A stretch of 64,000 nt of DNA from JAVBQB01 sp031549265 (GTDB lineage Bacteria > Bacillota > Clostridia > Oscillospirales > JAVBQB01): contig JAVBQB010000002.1 of the NCBI GenBank assembly GCA_031549265.1, positions 868,001 to 932,000 of the forward strand, read 5' to 3'. The position numbers and the translations under genes were made by a program. This document shows, one piece after another, positions 34,311 through 42,742 of the stretch (position 1 is its first letter; the number at the start of each line of letters is the position of its first letter). The notes beneath the pieces were generated by a model, which was not told where the DNA came from, ran no database searches, and saw nothing but the letters and a program-made list of their open reading frames with translations.

Positions 34311-35462
34311 TTGGAAGAAATCAGGCGTCTGCGGGCTGAAGAGTTTAAGCAGACAAAAACCGAGCGAGGCCCAATGGATTTGCCGTTTGCGCTGCTCACG
34401 CTGCTGATACTGGGCATCGGGATTGTCATGATGTTTTCGGCCAGCTACGCATCGGCATATTACACTTTTCAAGGCAATTCAGTTCATTTCTTCGCCAGAC
34501 AGTCATTGTTTGCGCTGATTGGCATTATTGCAATGATAGTTATTTCGTACTACGACTACAGAAAACTCAACAAATGGGCGATATGGCTGCTGCTGGTCTC
34601 GATTGTTCTTTTGATTCTGGTTTTGATAATCGGAACCGAGGTCAAGGGAGCGCGCCGCTGGATCAATATCGGAGAGTTCGGATTCCAGCCGTCGGAAATA
34701 GCCAAAATCGCGGTGGTACTCTGCTTTTCAACCATGATATGTATGTTCAAGGAACGAATGAAGACGTTCAAGTACGGAATAGTTCCTTTCGGGCTTATCC
34801 TTATGGTTATCGCAGTCCTGATGATTCCGCAGCCGCACTTTTCGGGAACTATCCTGATCATTGCGACGGGAGCTGCTCTAATGTTTGTCGGCGGTGTGCA
34901 TTTGGGCTGGTTTGCCGGGATAGCGGCGTTTGGCGGCGCTGTCGGGTGGTTTTTAATGACCAACACGGCGCACTCGAGCAGCCGAATCTCGATATGGCTG
35001 GACCCGTTTTCGGATCCGCAGGACAAGGGCTTTCAAATCGTCCAGTCTCTGTTGGCGATCGGTTCGGGCGGCCCGATGGGGCTGGGGCTCGGCAAAAGCA
35101 GGCAGAAGTTCCTGTACCTGCCAGAACAGCAGAACGACTACGTTTTCGCGATTGTGTGCGAAGAGTTGGGGATGCTCGGAGCCTGCGTGGTGCTATTCTT
35201 GTTCATGCTGCTCATTATCAGGGGATATTGGATCGCGCTGCACGCGCGCGATAAATTCGGATCGCTGATTGTCACCGGTATCACAACGTTGCTGGCGATT
35301 CAGACGTTTTTGAACGTCGCCGTTGTAACAAATCTGATCCCGAGTACGGGAATTCCGCTGCCGTTTTTCAGTTATGGAGGTACGTCACTGATGATCCAGC
35401 TTGCCGAAATGGGAATTGTGCTCAGTGTATCGAGGTTTATACCCGCGCCAAAATCCGGGTAA
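34311..35462 (+). CDS. ftsW: SEDS-family septal glycosyltransferase
   Basis: The 383-residue protein has about 10 transmembrane helices and SEDS motifs: FGFQPSEIAKIAVVL, KGFQIVQSLLAIGSGGPMGLGLGKS, LPEQQNDYVFAIVCEELG, and near the end NLIPSTGIPLPFFSYGGTSLM. FtsW polymerises lipid II with its PBP partner at the septum. The TTG start has GGAGGCGG upstream. It lies between mraY and murG. Confidence 0.95.
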   Translation: MEEIRRLRAEEFKQTKTERGPMDLPFALLTLLILGIGIVMMFSASYASAYYTFQGNSVHFFARQSLFALIGIIAMIVISYYDYRKLNKWAIWLLLVSIVLLILVLIIGTEVKGARRWINIGEFGFQPSEIAKIAVVLCFSTMICMFKERMKTFKYGIVPFGLILMVIAVLMIPQPHFSGTILIIATGAALMFVGGVHLGWFAGIAAFGGAVGWFLMTNTAHSSSRISIWLDPFSDPQDKGFQIVQSLLAIGSGGPMGLGLGKSRQKFLYLPEQQNDYVFAIVCEELGMLGACVVLFLFMLLIIRGYWIALHARDKFGSLIVTGITTLLAIQTFLNVAVVTNLIPSTGIPLPFFSYGGTSLMIQLAEMGIVLSVSRFIPAPKSG

Positions 35463-35521
35463 CCGAGTTTCCGCACAATTTCCGCGCAAATTGAGAGGCT
35501 GACGAATGGGAGGGTATCGCC

Positions 35522-36643
35522 ATCAGAGTTCTATTTGCCTGCGGTGGTACGGGAGGACATATCAATCCGGCGCTCGCGGTCGCGAAATTGCTGCGTGACC
35601 GGCGGCCGGACGTGGTGATCGCTTTTGCCGGTTCACCTGACGGCATGGAGTCCAAGCTCGTGCCGCGGGAAGGATTTGAGCTGAAAACCGTCGACATCCA
35701 CTCATTCAAAAGAAGTATTACTCCAAAAGCGATTTACAGGAATATCAAGGTAGTTATCGGAATTTCGAGCTCGATGCGTCAGGCTCGCGAAATAATCGAG
35801 CAGTTCAGGCCTGATGTCGTCGTCGGAACCGGGGGATACGCCTCATATCCGGTTGTGTCCCAAGCGGCGAAAATGAAGATTCCGACAGCGATTCACGAAT
35901 CCAACGCCGTGCCGGGACTGACCACATCGCTTCTCGCGAAAAAAGTAGATTCTGTAATGGTCAGTCTCTCCGACAGCGTATCGTTCTATAAGCGGCGTGA
36001 CGCGGTGCAAGTTACCGGCACGCCTGTCAGGGAAGAGTTCATATATACAAAAAAAGAAGAAGCCCGTGTGCGTCTCGGCATCCGGCTTCCTCTGGTCGTA
36101 TCTTATTGGGGATCTCTCGGCGCGCGCGAAATGAACAAAAAGATCGCGGATTTTATTAAACTTGAAGCGGGTAACGGCAATTTTCATCACATCCACGCGA
36201 CCGGCTCGTTTGGATACCGCTGGATGCCGGCGCTGGTGCGGGACTTGGGAGTAAATCTCGCGGATTACCCCAATATCGAGCTTGTGGAGTATATTTACGA
36301 TATGCCGTCGGTTATGAACGCCGCCGACCTGATTATTTGCAGGGCGGGCGCGTCGACCATCAGCGAGCTGACGACAGTCGCGACCCCGGCTATAATGATA
36401 CCTTCGCCAAACGTCGCCGGCAACCATCAGCACAAAAACGCGGCGGTGCTGGCCAAGCGCGGAGCGGCGGTTGTAATGGGCGAAAAGGACTGCACTGGCC
36501 GGATACTATACGATAAGGTAACCGAGCTGCTTTCCTCTCCGGACGTGCTGGCCGGGATGGCCGAGAACCTTCGGGACATGGCAATACTGGATTCGACCGA
36601 AAGAATATATAATAATGTCCTGAGCCTTGCAAACGGGAGATAA
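35522..36643 (+). CDS. murG: UDP-GlcNAc:lipid I N-acetylglucosaminyltransferase with apparent AUC start
   Basis: The 373-residue protein begins (M)RVLFACGGTGGHINPALAVAK, the glycine-rich lipid-binding loop of MurG, and has TGGYASYPV, HESNAVPG, YWGSLGARE and RAGASTISEL. MurG converts lipid I to lipid II. No ATG, GTG or TTG is in frame between a stop at 35492 and the TTG at 35588, which would delete the GGTGGH loop. An ATC at 35522 lies exactly 8 nt after GGGAGG, so I take it as the start. A sequencing error or mutation of ATG to ATC is the alternative. Confidence 0.93.
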   Translation: MRVLFACGGTGGHINPALAVAKLLRDRRPDVVIAFAGSPDGMESKLVPREGFELKTVDIHSFKRSITPKAIYRNIKVVIGISSSMRQAREIIEQFRPDVVVGTGGYASYPVVSQAAKMKIPTAIHESNAVPGLTTSLLAKKVDSVMVSLSDSVSFYKRRDAVQVTGTPVREEFIYTKKEEARVRLGIRLPLVVSYWGSLGAREMNKKIADFIKLEAGNGNFHHIHATGSFGYRWMPALVRDLGVNLADYPNIELVEYIYDMPSVMNAADLIICRAGASTISELTTVATPAIMIPSPNVAGNHQHKNAAVLAKRGAAVVMGEKDCTGRILYDKVTELLSSPDVLAGMAENLRDMAILDSTERIYNNVLSLANGR

Positions 36644-36815
36644 TCTGAAAAAGCCGCAAGGAACGCAATCAAAGACTTCGGCTCACTCGAATGAATCGCT
36701 TTTGCCGGTATTTAAGCATCCTTTTTAGGATTCAGGACTCATTTGTAGAAGAATCTGACCTTCTCCCGATAATAACCAAATCACATAATTTTCGGTCATA
36801 GCATAGTATGTGCTA

Positions 36816-36829
36816 GGTGTAATTACACC
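36816..36829. promoter_or_regulatory. Perfect 14-bp palindrome upstream of murA
   Basis: GGTGTAATTACACC is fully self-complementary and lies 60 bp before the murA start in a 245-bp gap (36644-36888). It has the look of an operator for a dimeric HTH regulator. No regulator is assigned. Confidence 0.4.
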
Positions 36830-36888
36830 AAAATTTGCAACCGGCAGTGAGACTCATACATATGCCGGCCTATGCGGGGGACTGGAAT

Positions 36889-38151
36889 ATGAGCGTACTT
36901 CTCATCGACGGAGGGAGAAAACTTGAAGGAAGTGTCAGAGTACACGGCGCCAAGAACAGCGTGCTTCCGATACTGGCCGCGACAATTCTTAACAGTGGAA
37001 TAAACATAATCGAGAACTGCCCGAGACTAAAGGACGTTGAATCCTCGGTGGATATCCTTCGCCACCTTGGGTGTTCGGTAGAGCGGGACGGAGACACGCT
37101 CATCGTCGATTCGTCAGGTATGTGCAGGGCATATATTCCGCATAACTTGATGCGCGAAATGAGATCATCGGTTATTTTTCTCGGAGCGATCATAGCGCGG
37201 ACAGGAGAGGCGGCCATGAGCCACCCTGGCGGATGCGAGCTTGGGCCCCGTCCGATTGATTTACATATTGACGCCTTTAAGAAACTTGGTGTGTGTGTTA
37301 ACATGGAAGAAGGCGGCAACATCGTGTGCAAAGCCGGAAGAATGGTTGGTCGCGAAATATCGCTGTCCATACCGAGCGTCGGCGCGACCGAAAACATTAT
37401 GCTGCTTGCCTGCGCCTGCAAAGGAACCACAACAATCAGCAACGCGGCCAGAGAACCGGAAATCGAAGATCTGCAAAACTATTTGAGCGAGCTCGGTGTG
37501 CGCGTATCGGGCGCCGGCAGCTCAACCGTGACAATTGAAGGCTGTGCCGTGTTCAATGACGCGAGACACAGGGTTATTGGCGACAGAATTGTCGCGGCTA
37601 CATATTTATCAGCAGCCGCAATTGTGGGCGGAAACATCAAGGTAACCGATGTCGATCCCAATCACCTGACGAAGGTGCTTTCCATCCTGGCGGAATACGG
37701 GTGCGATGTGGAAACGACAAAGAACAGTATTTCTCTCGGCAGACAGTCCGATCTTGTCGCGGCAAAGCCGATAAGAACAATGCCTTATCCCGGATTTCCG
37801 ACCGACGCTCAGGCTCCGATCATGGCTGTCGCGACCAGGGCGGGCGGAACCACCGTCTTTGTAGAAAATATATTCGAGGTGCGCTACAGACATGTCAGCG
37901 AACTTGTGCGGATGGGTGCGGATATCAGGACGGAAGGCAGAGTGGCGATCGTCAGCGGAGTACCGGCGCTTTACGGCGCGTCGGTCAGATCCACAGACCT
38001 GCGTGGAGGCGCGTCGCTGATTGTGGCGGCGCTGGGAGCGATCGGAAGCAGCGAAATCTCCGGTTTGGAGCACGTTGACCGGGGGTACGAATGCATTGAG
38101 GACGCGCTGGGTTCGCTGGGCGCGAGTATTAAAAGAGTAAATAACAGCTAA
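36889..38151 (+). CDS. murA: UDP-GlcNAc 1-carboxyvinyltransferase
   Basis: The 420-residue EPSP-synthase-fold protein has HGAKNSVLPILAAT, the fosfomycin-target Cys in HPGGCELGPRPIDLHI, and FPTDAQAPIMA with FENIFEVRYRHV. It commits UDP-GlcNAc to peptidoglycan. The ATG at 36889 fits the family start (MSVLLIDGG) and has GGGGG 8 nt upstream. Placement of murA inside the dcw cluster between murG and ftsQ is common in Clostridia. Confidence 0.95.
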   Translation: MSVLLIDGGRKLEGSVRVHGAKNSVLPILAATILNSGINIIENCPRLKDVESSVDILRHLGCSVERDGDTLIVDSSGMCRAYIPHNLMREMRSSVIFLGAIIARTGEAAMSHPGGCELGPRPIDLHIDAFKKLGVCVNMEEGGNIVCKAGRMVGREISLSIPSVGATENIMLLACACKGTTTISNAAREPEIEDLQNYLSELGVRVSGAGSSTVTIEGCAVFNDARHRVIGDRIVAATYLSAAAIVGGNIKVTDVDPNHLTKVLSILAEYGCDVETTKNSISLGRQSDLVAAKPIRTMPYPGFPTDAQAPIMAVATRAGGTTVFVENIFEVRYRHVSELVRMGADIRTEGRVAIVSGVPALYGASVRSTDLRGGASLIVAALGAIGSSEISGLEHVDRGYECIEDALGSLGASIKRVNNS

Positions 38152-38169
38152 TCGACAGCTGGAGGTTTG

Positions 38170-38946
38170 ATGGCACGAAACGGAAGACGAAGCGGCCGCA
38201 CTGGAAGTCGCGGCCGAAAAAGAACCAGAAGATCGAGGTTCAGCATATTGTATAAAGCCGCGGCGCTCGTTGCCATAGTCGCGGCTATTGTATTTGGTCT
38301 GTCCGTTTTCTTTCGGATAAATACTATTGAAGTAATCGGCATTTCACGCTATAACGCCGAAGAAATCAAAGGCGCCTGCGGGATCAAAATCGGAGACAAT
38401 TTGCTTCTTCTGGACAAGATAGCTGGCGTGGAAAAGCTGTTTAAGGACTATCCGTATATTAAGGAAGTCAAGCTTCTCCGCAGCCTGCCGGACAAGCTTG
38501 TCATCTCGGTGACTGAATCCAAGCCGGTCGCTTATGTCAGCTCTGAAAAAGAATCCTGGCTGATTGATATTGACGGCAGACTGCTGGAATCGGTTCCTCC
38601 GACAGAGCTGAGCAAGTATTGCAGGGTGACCGGCATGACGATAGTCGGAGCCGAGGTTGGCGGGGAGCTGTATGTTACCGAGGATCAGGAAGGCAGGGAG
38701 AAGACGCTCGTCAGCGTTTTGTCTGTGTTTGCAGACCTGATGGCCGACATGCGCTGGATAGATATGTCAAAGGATTATGACGTTCGGATGCAATATGGAG
38801 ACAGAATTCAAATAAAGTTGGGCGTGCCCACTGAATTGGACAAAAAGCGCCAGTTTTTTGACGCGGTAATTAATTCGGTAGATAAAAACAATAATATTAT
38901 TCTGGACATATCCGACGCGAAAGTGGTTCGTGAGATTCCGAACTGA
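38170..38946 (+). CDS. ftsQ: Cell division protein FtsQ/DivIB
   Basis: The 258-residue protein has a very basic N-terminus (RRSGRTGSRGRKRTRRSR), one transmembrane helix (about 34-56) and a POTRA domain (INTIEVIGISRYNAEEIKGA) followed by the beta domain (YPYIKEVKLLRSLPDKLVISVTESKPVAYV). FtsQ links FtsL/DivIC to FtsW-FtsI. GGAGG is 4 nt before the ATG at 38170, with a TTG at 38167 in frame. Confidence 0.9.
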   Translation: MARNGRRSGRTGSRGRKRTRRSRFSILYKAAALVAIVAAIVFGLSVFFRINTIEVIGISRYNAEEIKGACGIKIGDNLLLLDKIAGVEKLFKDYPYIKEVKLLRSLPDKLVISVTESKPVAYVSSEKESWLIDIDGRLLESVPPTELSKYCRVTGMTIVGAEVGGELYVTEDQEGREKTLVSVLSVFADLMADMRWIDMSKDYDVRMQYGDRIQIKLGVPTELDKKRQFFDAVINSVDKNNNIILDISDAKVVREIPN

Positions 38947-39316
38947 TTTAGAAATCATAAAAAGCGTCTTGGCCGATGGGGTTTGTAATTTGACATAATA
39001 CATTACCCAAGTAATTCGACAGAAACCGCGACACTTCGACTATTTAGAACAAGTAGACCGAAAATTACTGTCAGAAAAATATTTATCCAAATTTATTATC
39101 AAAATAACCTCAAAGCTATTGACCTAAGCTAAAAAAAAGATTACAATATGGTGACAGAGGATAACTTTAGCAACTATAAAGTCGATAGACTTTACAATAT
39201 ATAATTAACATAAATCGTTGAGTTGATTTAATACTGGGACGCCGCTCTCCATTAACGCGGCACCGCGTGTGCGGAATTCTGCCGGGAATTTCATCTTTGC
39301 GGAGCTTGGAGGAAAT
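38947..39316. other. AT-rich gap before ftsZ with no gene
   Basis: I see no coding region and no ftsA here. The last part carries the ftsZ promoter at 39119-39147. Confidence 0.6.
39119..39147 (+). promoter_or_regulatory. ftsZ promoter
   Basis: TTGACC (39119-39124), a 17-bp spacer with an A8 run, and TACAAT (39142-39147). A 170-nt leader would precede the ftsZ ATG. It allows ftsZ to be expressed apart from the upstream cluster. Confidence 0.75.
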
Positions 39317-40414
39317 ATGCCATTTGTAATGGACGTTGGAGCAAATAATGACGCTGTTATTAAGGTCATCGGTGTAGGCGGCGGCGGTAACAATGTCGTT
39401 AATCGTATGATCGCATCGGGTGTAAGGGGCGTCGAGTTTATTGCCGTTAATACGGACAAGCAGCATCTGAACTGCTCTAGTGCCACAGTTAAGATCCAGA
39501 TTGGTGAAAAACTGACTAGCGGACTGGGCGCTGGTTCCGATCCGGAAATCGGGCGCAAATCCGCCGAGGAAAGCCGCGCTCAAATTGCGCGGATTATTGA
39601 GAATGCCCATATGGTGTTTATTACGGCGGGTATGGGCGGAGGGACCGGAACCGGTGCCGCGCCGATTGTCGCCGACGTTGCCCGGGAAGCGGGCGTGCTG
39701 ACTGTGGGCGTGGTAACCAAGCCGTTTGGGTTTGAAGGCAAGCGCCGTATGGATCAGGCTGAGCAGGGCATCGACGAAATGCATGCTCGCGTTGATTCGC
39801 TGATCGTTATTCCCAACGAGAAGCTGAAAGAGGTCTCAGAACAGAAAATTTCTTTCATGAACGCGTTTGAAATCGCCGACGACGTTCTGGTTCAGGCGGT
39901 ACAGAGCATTACTGACCTTATCACAATGACCGCTCTGATTAATCTCGACTTTGCGGACGTCCGCGCCATCACGAAAAATGCCGGTTTCGCGCATATGGGC
40001 GTCGGCCGCGGCACGGGTAAAACAAAGGCGGAGGACGCCGCCAACATGGCTATCAACAGTAAGCTGCTAGAAACCACGATTAACGGAGCCAAGGGCGTGC
40101 TTATAAATGTCACCGGCGCTCCCGATATGCTGCTGGAGGATGTCGATATGGCCGCCGACCTTGTGCGCCAGGCCGCGCATAAGGACGCGCACATCATCTT
40201 CGGTGCGGCTGTTGAGGAGACTTTGTCGGACGAGCTTAAGGTAACGGTCATCGCCACCGGCTTTGAAGAACCCAACACGCTGACTGCCGACAACAGCGGC
40301 ATGTACACTTCCACAGCCGAGGCAATAAAAGGTCCGCTGAATGAACCTGTTATTGAAGATGAGGAAGAGGATCCGTTCGATCCAATTTTCCGAATTTTTA
40401 ACAGCAAGAAATGA
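39317..40414 (+). CDS. ftsZ: Cell division GTPase FtsZ
   Basis: The 365-residue protein has IKVIGVGGGGNNVVNRM, the tubulin signature GMGGGTGTGAAP and NLDFADVRAI. It forms the Z ring. The C-terminal tail is short and acidic and ends DPFDPIFRIFNSKK, where the family usually has a motif like DIPxFLR for binding FtsA or SepF. GGAGG lies 6 nt before the ATG at 39317. No ftsA or sepF is nearby. Confidence 0.97.
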   Translation: MPFVMDVGANNDAVIKVIGVGGGGNNVVNRMIASGVRGVEFIAVNTDKQHLNCSSATVKIQIGEKLTSGLGAGSDPEIGRKSAEESRAQIARIIENAHMVFITAGMGGGTGTGAAPIVADVAREAGVLTVGVVTKPFGFEGKRRMDQAEQGIDEMHARVDSLIVIPNEKLKEVSEQKISFMNAFEIADDVLVQAVQSITDLITMTALINLDFADVRAITKNAGFAHMGVGRGTGKTKAEDAANMAINSKLLETTINGAKGVLINVTGAPDMLLEDVDMAADLVRQAAHKDAHIIFGAAVEETLSDELKVTVIATGFEEPNTLTADNSGMYTSTAEAIKGPLNEPVIEDEEEDPFDPIFRIFNSKK

Positions 40415-40418
40415 TATT

Positions 40419-40448
40419 AGCGCCGAGCATAACAAAATGCTCGGCGCT
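40419..40448 (+). terminator. 12-bp hairpin between ftsZ and corA
   Basis: AGCGCCGAGCAT (40419-40430) and ATGCTCGGCGCT (40437-40448) enclose AACAAA. It starts 5 bp after the ftsZ stop, ends 6 bp before the corA Shine-Dalgarno and has no T-run. It may attenuate or separate the two mRNAs rather than fully terminate. Confidence 0.55.
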
Positions 40449-40466
40449 TCTGATGGGAGTGACGGC

Positions 40467-41390
40467 ATGGTTGCGGTTTATAAATATATCGAGAACAAAA
40501 TGACAGCAATAGACGAAATGCAGCCGGATTGCTGGATTAACCTTGTCGCTCCGTCAGAAGAAGAGATCGACAGAGTTTCGCAAAATCTGAATATTGACAG
40601 GGCGTTCGTCTCCGCCGCGCTGGACGAAGAGGAAACCTCCCGTATTGAAGTTGAGGACGGACGAACATTAATTATCATCGACGTTCCGATTATTGAAAAG
40701 AGTGACGGTATCGCGGCATACGCGACGCTGCCGCTCGGCATAATCGTCACTGAGGACAATATCGTTACCATATGCCTGAAGGAAACGCCGACACTCAGAG
40801 AATTCACAGACGGCATGGTCAAGGAAGCGAATCCGTCGCTGAAGACCAGATTCATTTTTACGATATTCCTTCGCGCGGCAAACCGCTTTCTGCAATATCT
40901 GCGAGACATCAACAAGCTCTCCTCAAATATTGAGCGCCAGCTGTACAAGTCGCAGCGGAACAAAGAACTCATCCAGCTGCTCGACCTGGAGAAATCACTG
41001 GTGTACTTTACAACATCGCTGAAAGCCGACGAGTTGACTCTGAACAAAATTCTCCGGGGCAGAATCATAAAACTGTATGAAGATGATCAGGATTTGCTTG
41101 AAGACGTTCTTATCGAGATCAAGCAGGCGATGGAGATGGCGGATATCTATTCGAGCATCCTCTCCGGAATGATGGACGCATTTGCCTCAGTTATCTCCAA
41201 CAACCTGAACGTAATCATGAAAACGCTCACAAGCGTGACTATTTTGATTACCATTCCAAACGTAATTTACGGATTTTTCGGCATGAACTTTTTCGAAGGG
41301 CCGGTTACCAACTGGTGGTTTCCGTTGGCGCTTTCGGTCTCCATAATGCTCGTCGCAGGATTTATTCTGAAACGAACCGGGCTGTTTTAG
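40467..41390 (+). CDS. corA: CorA-family divalent cation transporter
   Basis: The 307-residue protein has a cytoplasmic N-terminal domain (WINLVAPSEEEIDRVSQNL), a long helix, and two C-terminal transmembrane helices with the pore signature YGFFGMNF in place of the common YGMNF spacing. The family moves magnesium, cobalt or nickel ions. The ATG at 40467 has GGGAG 7 nt upstream; longer frames run into ftsZ. The substrate cannot be told from sequence. Confidence 0.88.
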   Translation: MVAVYKYIENKMTAIDEMQPDCWINLVAPSEEEIDRVSQNLNIDRAFVSAALDEEETSRIEVEDGRTLIIIDVPIIEKSDGIAAYATLPLGIIVTEDNIVTICLKETPTLREFTDGMVKEANPSLKTRFIFTIFLRAANRFLQYLRDINKLSSNIERQLYKSQRNKELIQLLDLEKSLVYFTTSLKADELTLNKILRGRIIKLYEDDQDLLEDVLIEIKQAMEMADIYSSILSGMMDAFASVISNNLNVIMKTLTSVTILITIPNVIYGFFGMNFFEGPVTNWWFPLALSVSIMLVAGFILKRTGLF

Positions 41391-41465
41391 CCGCCGCTGA
41401 GCAAACTAATGCGTTAATAAGACGCGGATTATTAAGGTGTGAATTTTGCGGCTGGAAGAGTGGGG

Positions 41466-42593
41466 ATGTTAGTGAGTATGAGAGCATTTATCAAGGTTGC
41501 CTGTTTTGTTTTTTTGACGGCGCTTATATTTTGTTTCAGCTCGTGCACCGGCGGCGATAATACGCCCGTCACGGGAGCGCCTCCGGCGCAAAGTCCCGAT
41601 ACGGAGCCGCTTTCCGGGATGCCATACATTCCGGACGCGCAGAAAATAAATATCCCCGCGCTGAGCGCAAATGCGTATACTCCGTATTTTGCCGCATGGA
41701 TTGACGATCACCGAATTTTGATCTGCGCCTCTCATGAATCCCAGACAAAAATGTTTGTTCACAATTTGAGAACCGAGATTACCTCGGAAGCTCTGGATGG
41801 CGCGGACGATTTCGGCTGGTTTGGCAGAGTGCTGAGTGACGGACGCATTTGCATGTATGGGTTTGAGAAAATTGTAATTCTGAATAAGAACACGTATCAG
41901 GCGGATTTGGTAGTTACCTTCCCGGACGATCATTCGATCGGTGAGATGGACGTCTCCCCGGACGGTACAATGATCGCATACACAAGTCCGCAGGATTTCG
42001 GCCTGTATGTCGCGAATATTGACCTCTCGGAGCCGCGTTTGGTTCAAAAGGCAACAGCTAGCGCACGAGGCGGCGATATAGATATTAGACCGAGCCTGCC
42101 GCGATGGTCAACTGACAGTCGCAGGGTATTTTTCATGATGCCGGGAGCAGATTCGACGGAGCTTAAAGCGGCTTCGGTTGATATTGAAGGAAAACAGCAT
42201 GACCAGCTTGATTATCTGCCGGTTAATTACACAGTTAGCGAGCTCAGTTCAGGGAAGCTGATAGCCGTAAATTTGGCGTCAAACCGGCCGTACTCGGTCG
42301 AATCCGGCGGACATGAGATGGTTCCGCTGCTGCCTGAACGGGAGTATCTGCTGACTGTTTGGGATCAAGACGCGAAATATGCTCTCGCGCTATGGAACGA
42401 CCCTGCGGAAACGAGTGACGTTTTTTCGGTTTATGACATTGCGTCAGGTAAGGAAACGAGATCATACAAGCTGCCGGAGTTTGCAAGGCTGTACTTTTCT
42501 CAGAACGCGGTTTCTCCGAACCGCACGCAGCTTGTATTAGTATTTATAGACGAACTGAACCGCGGAAACTGTTATTTGTTAAAGCTACCTTAA
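41466..42593 (+). CDS. Lipoprotein with beta-propeller-like repeats
   Basis: The 375-residue protein has a signal peptide with a lipobox-like end (FCFSSC, Cys near residue 27), a Pro/Thr-rich spacer, and a C-terminal part with TolB/WD-like blades such as GEMDVSPDGTMIAYTSP and PRWSTDSRRVFFM. It is probably a membrane-anchored, outward-facing propeller. I recognise no enzyme motif. The ATG at 41466 (GGAAGAG upstream) and the ATG at 41478 are both possible. A strong terminator follows. Confidence 0.7.
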   Translation: MLVSMRAFIKVACFVFLTALIFCFSSCTGGDNTPVTGAPPAQSPDTEPLSGMPYIPDAQKINIPALSANAYTPYFAAWIDDHRILICASHESQTKMFVHNLRTEITSEALDGADDFGWFGRVLSDGRICMYGFEKIVILNKNTYQADLVVTFPDDHSIGEMDVSPDGTMIAYTSPQDFGLYVANIDLSEPRLVQKATASARGGDIDIRPSLPRWSTDSRRVFFMMPGADSTELKAASVDIEGKQHDQLDYLPVNYTVSELSSGKLIAVNLASNRPYSVESGGHEMVPLLPEREYLLTVWDQDAKYALALWNDPAETSDVFSVYDIASGKETRSYKLPEFARLYFSQNAVSPNRTQLVLVFIDELNRGNCYLLKLP

Positions 42594-42600
42594 TTATCAA

Positions 42601-42632
42601 CAAGACGGCAGAAGTTGCCGTCTTGTTTTTTA
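42601..42632 (+). terminator. Strong intrinsic terminator
   Basis: CAAGACGGCA (42601-42610) and TGCCGTCTTG (42616-42625) form a perfect stem followed by TTTTTTAT. Confidence 0.9.
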
Positions 42633-42672
42633 TCTCACTGCCTGTCAACCTCTTCTATTCCGGCATGGATTA

Positions 42673-42681
42673 TGCTATAAT
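42673..42681 (+). promoter_or_regulatory. Extended -10 promoter of the murB-rapZ-yvcK-whiA-dnaE run
   Basis: TGCTATAAT gives a perfect TATAAT (42676-42681) with the TGn extension. No good -35 is present, as is usual for extended -10 promoters. It is the only clear promoter between the terminator at 42601 and murB. Confidence 0.65.
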
Positions 42682-42742
42682 ATTAGTGGCTTTGTACTTG
42701 AGCAGCAAGCTGTGCTTTATAGTATTTATTTAGGGGTTAGAA

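Noticed and set aside
35506..35600. ATG at 35506 as the murG start
   Set aside because: It is in another frame and meets a stop after about 30 codons.
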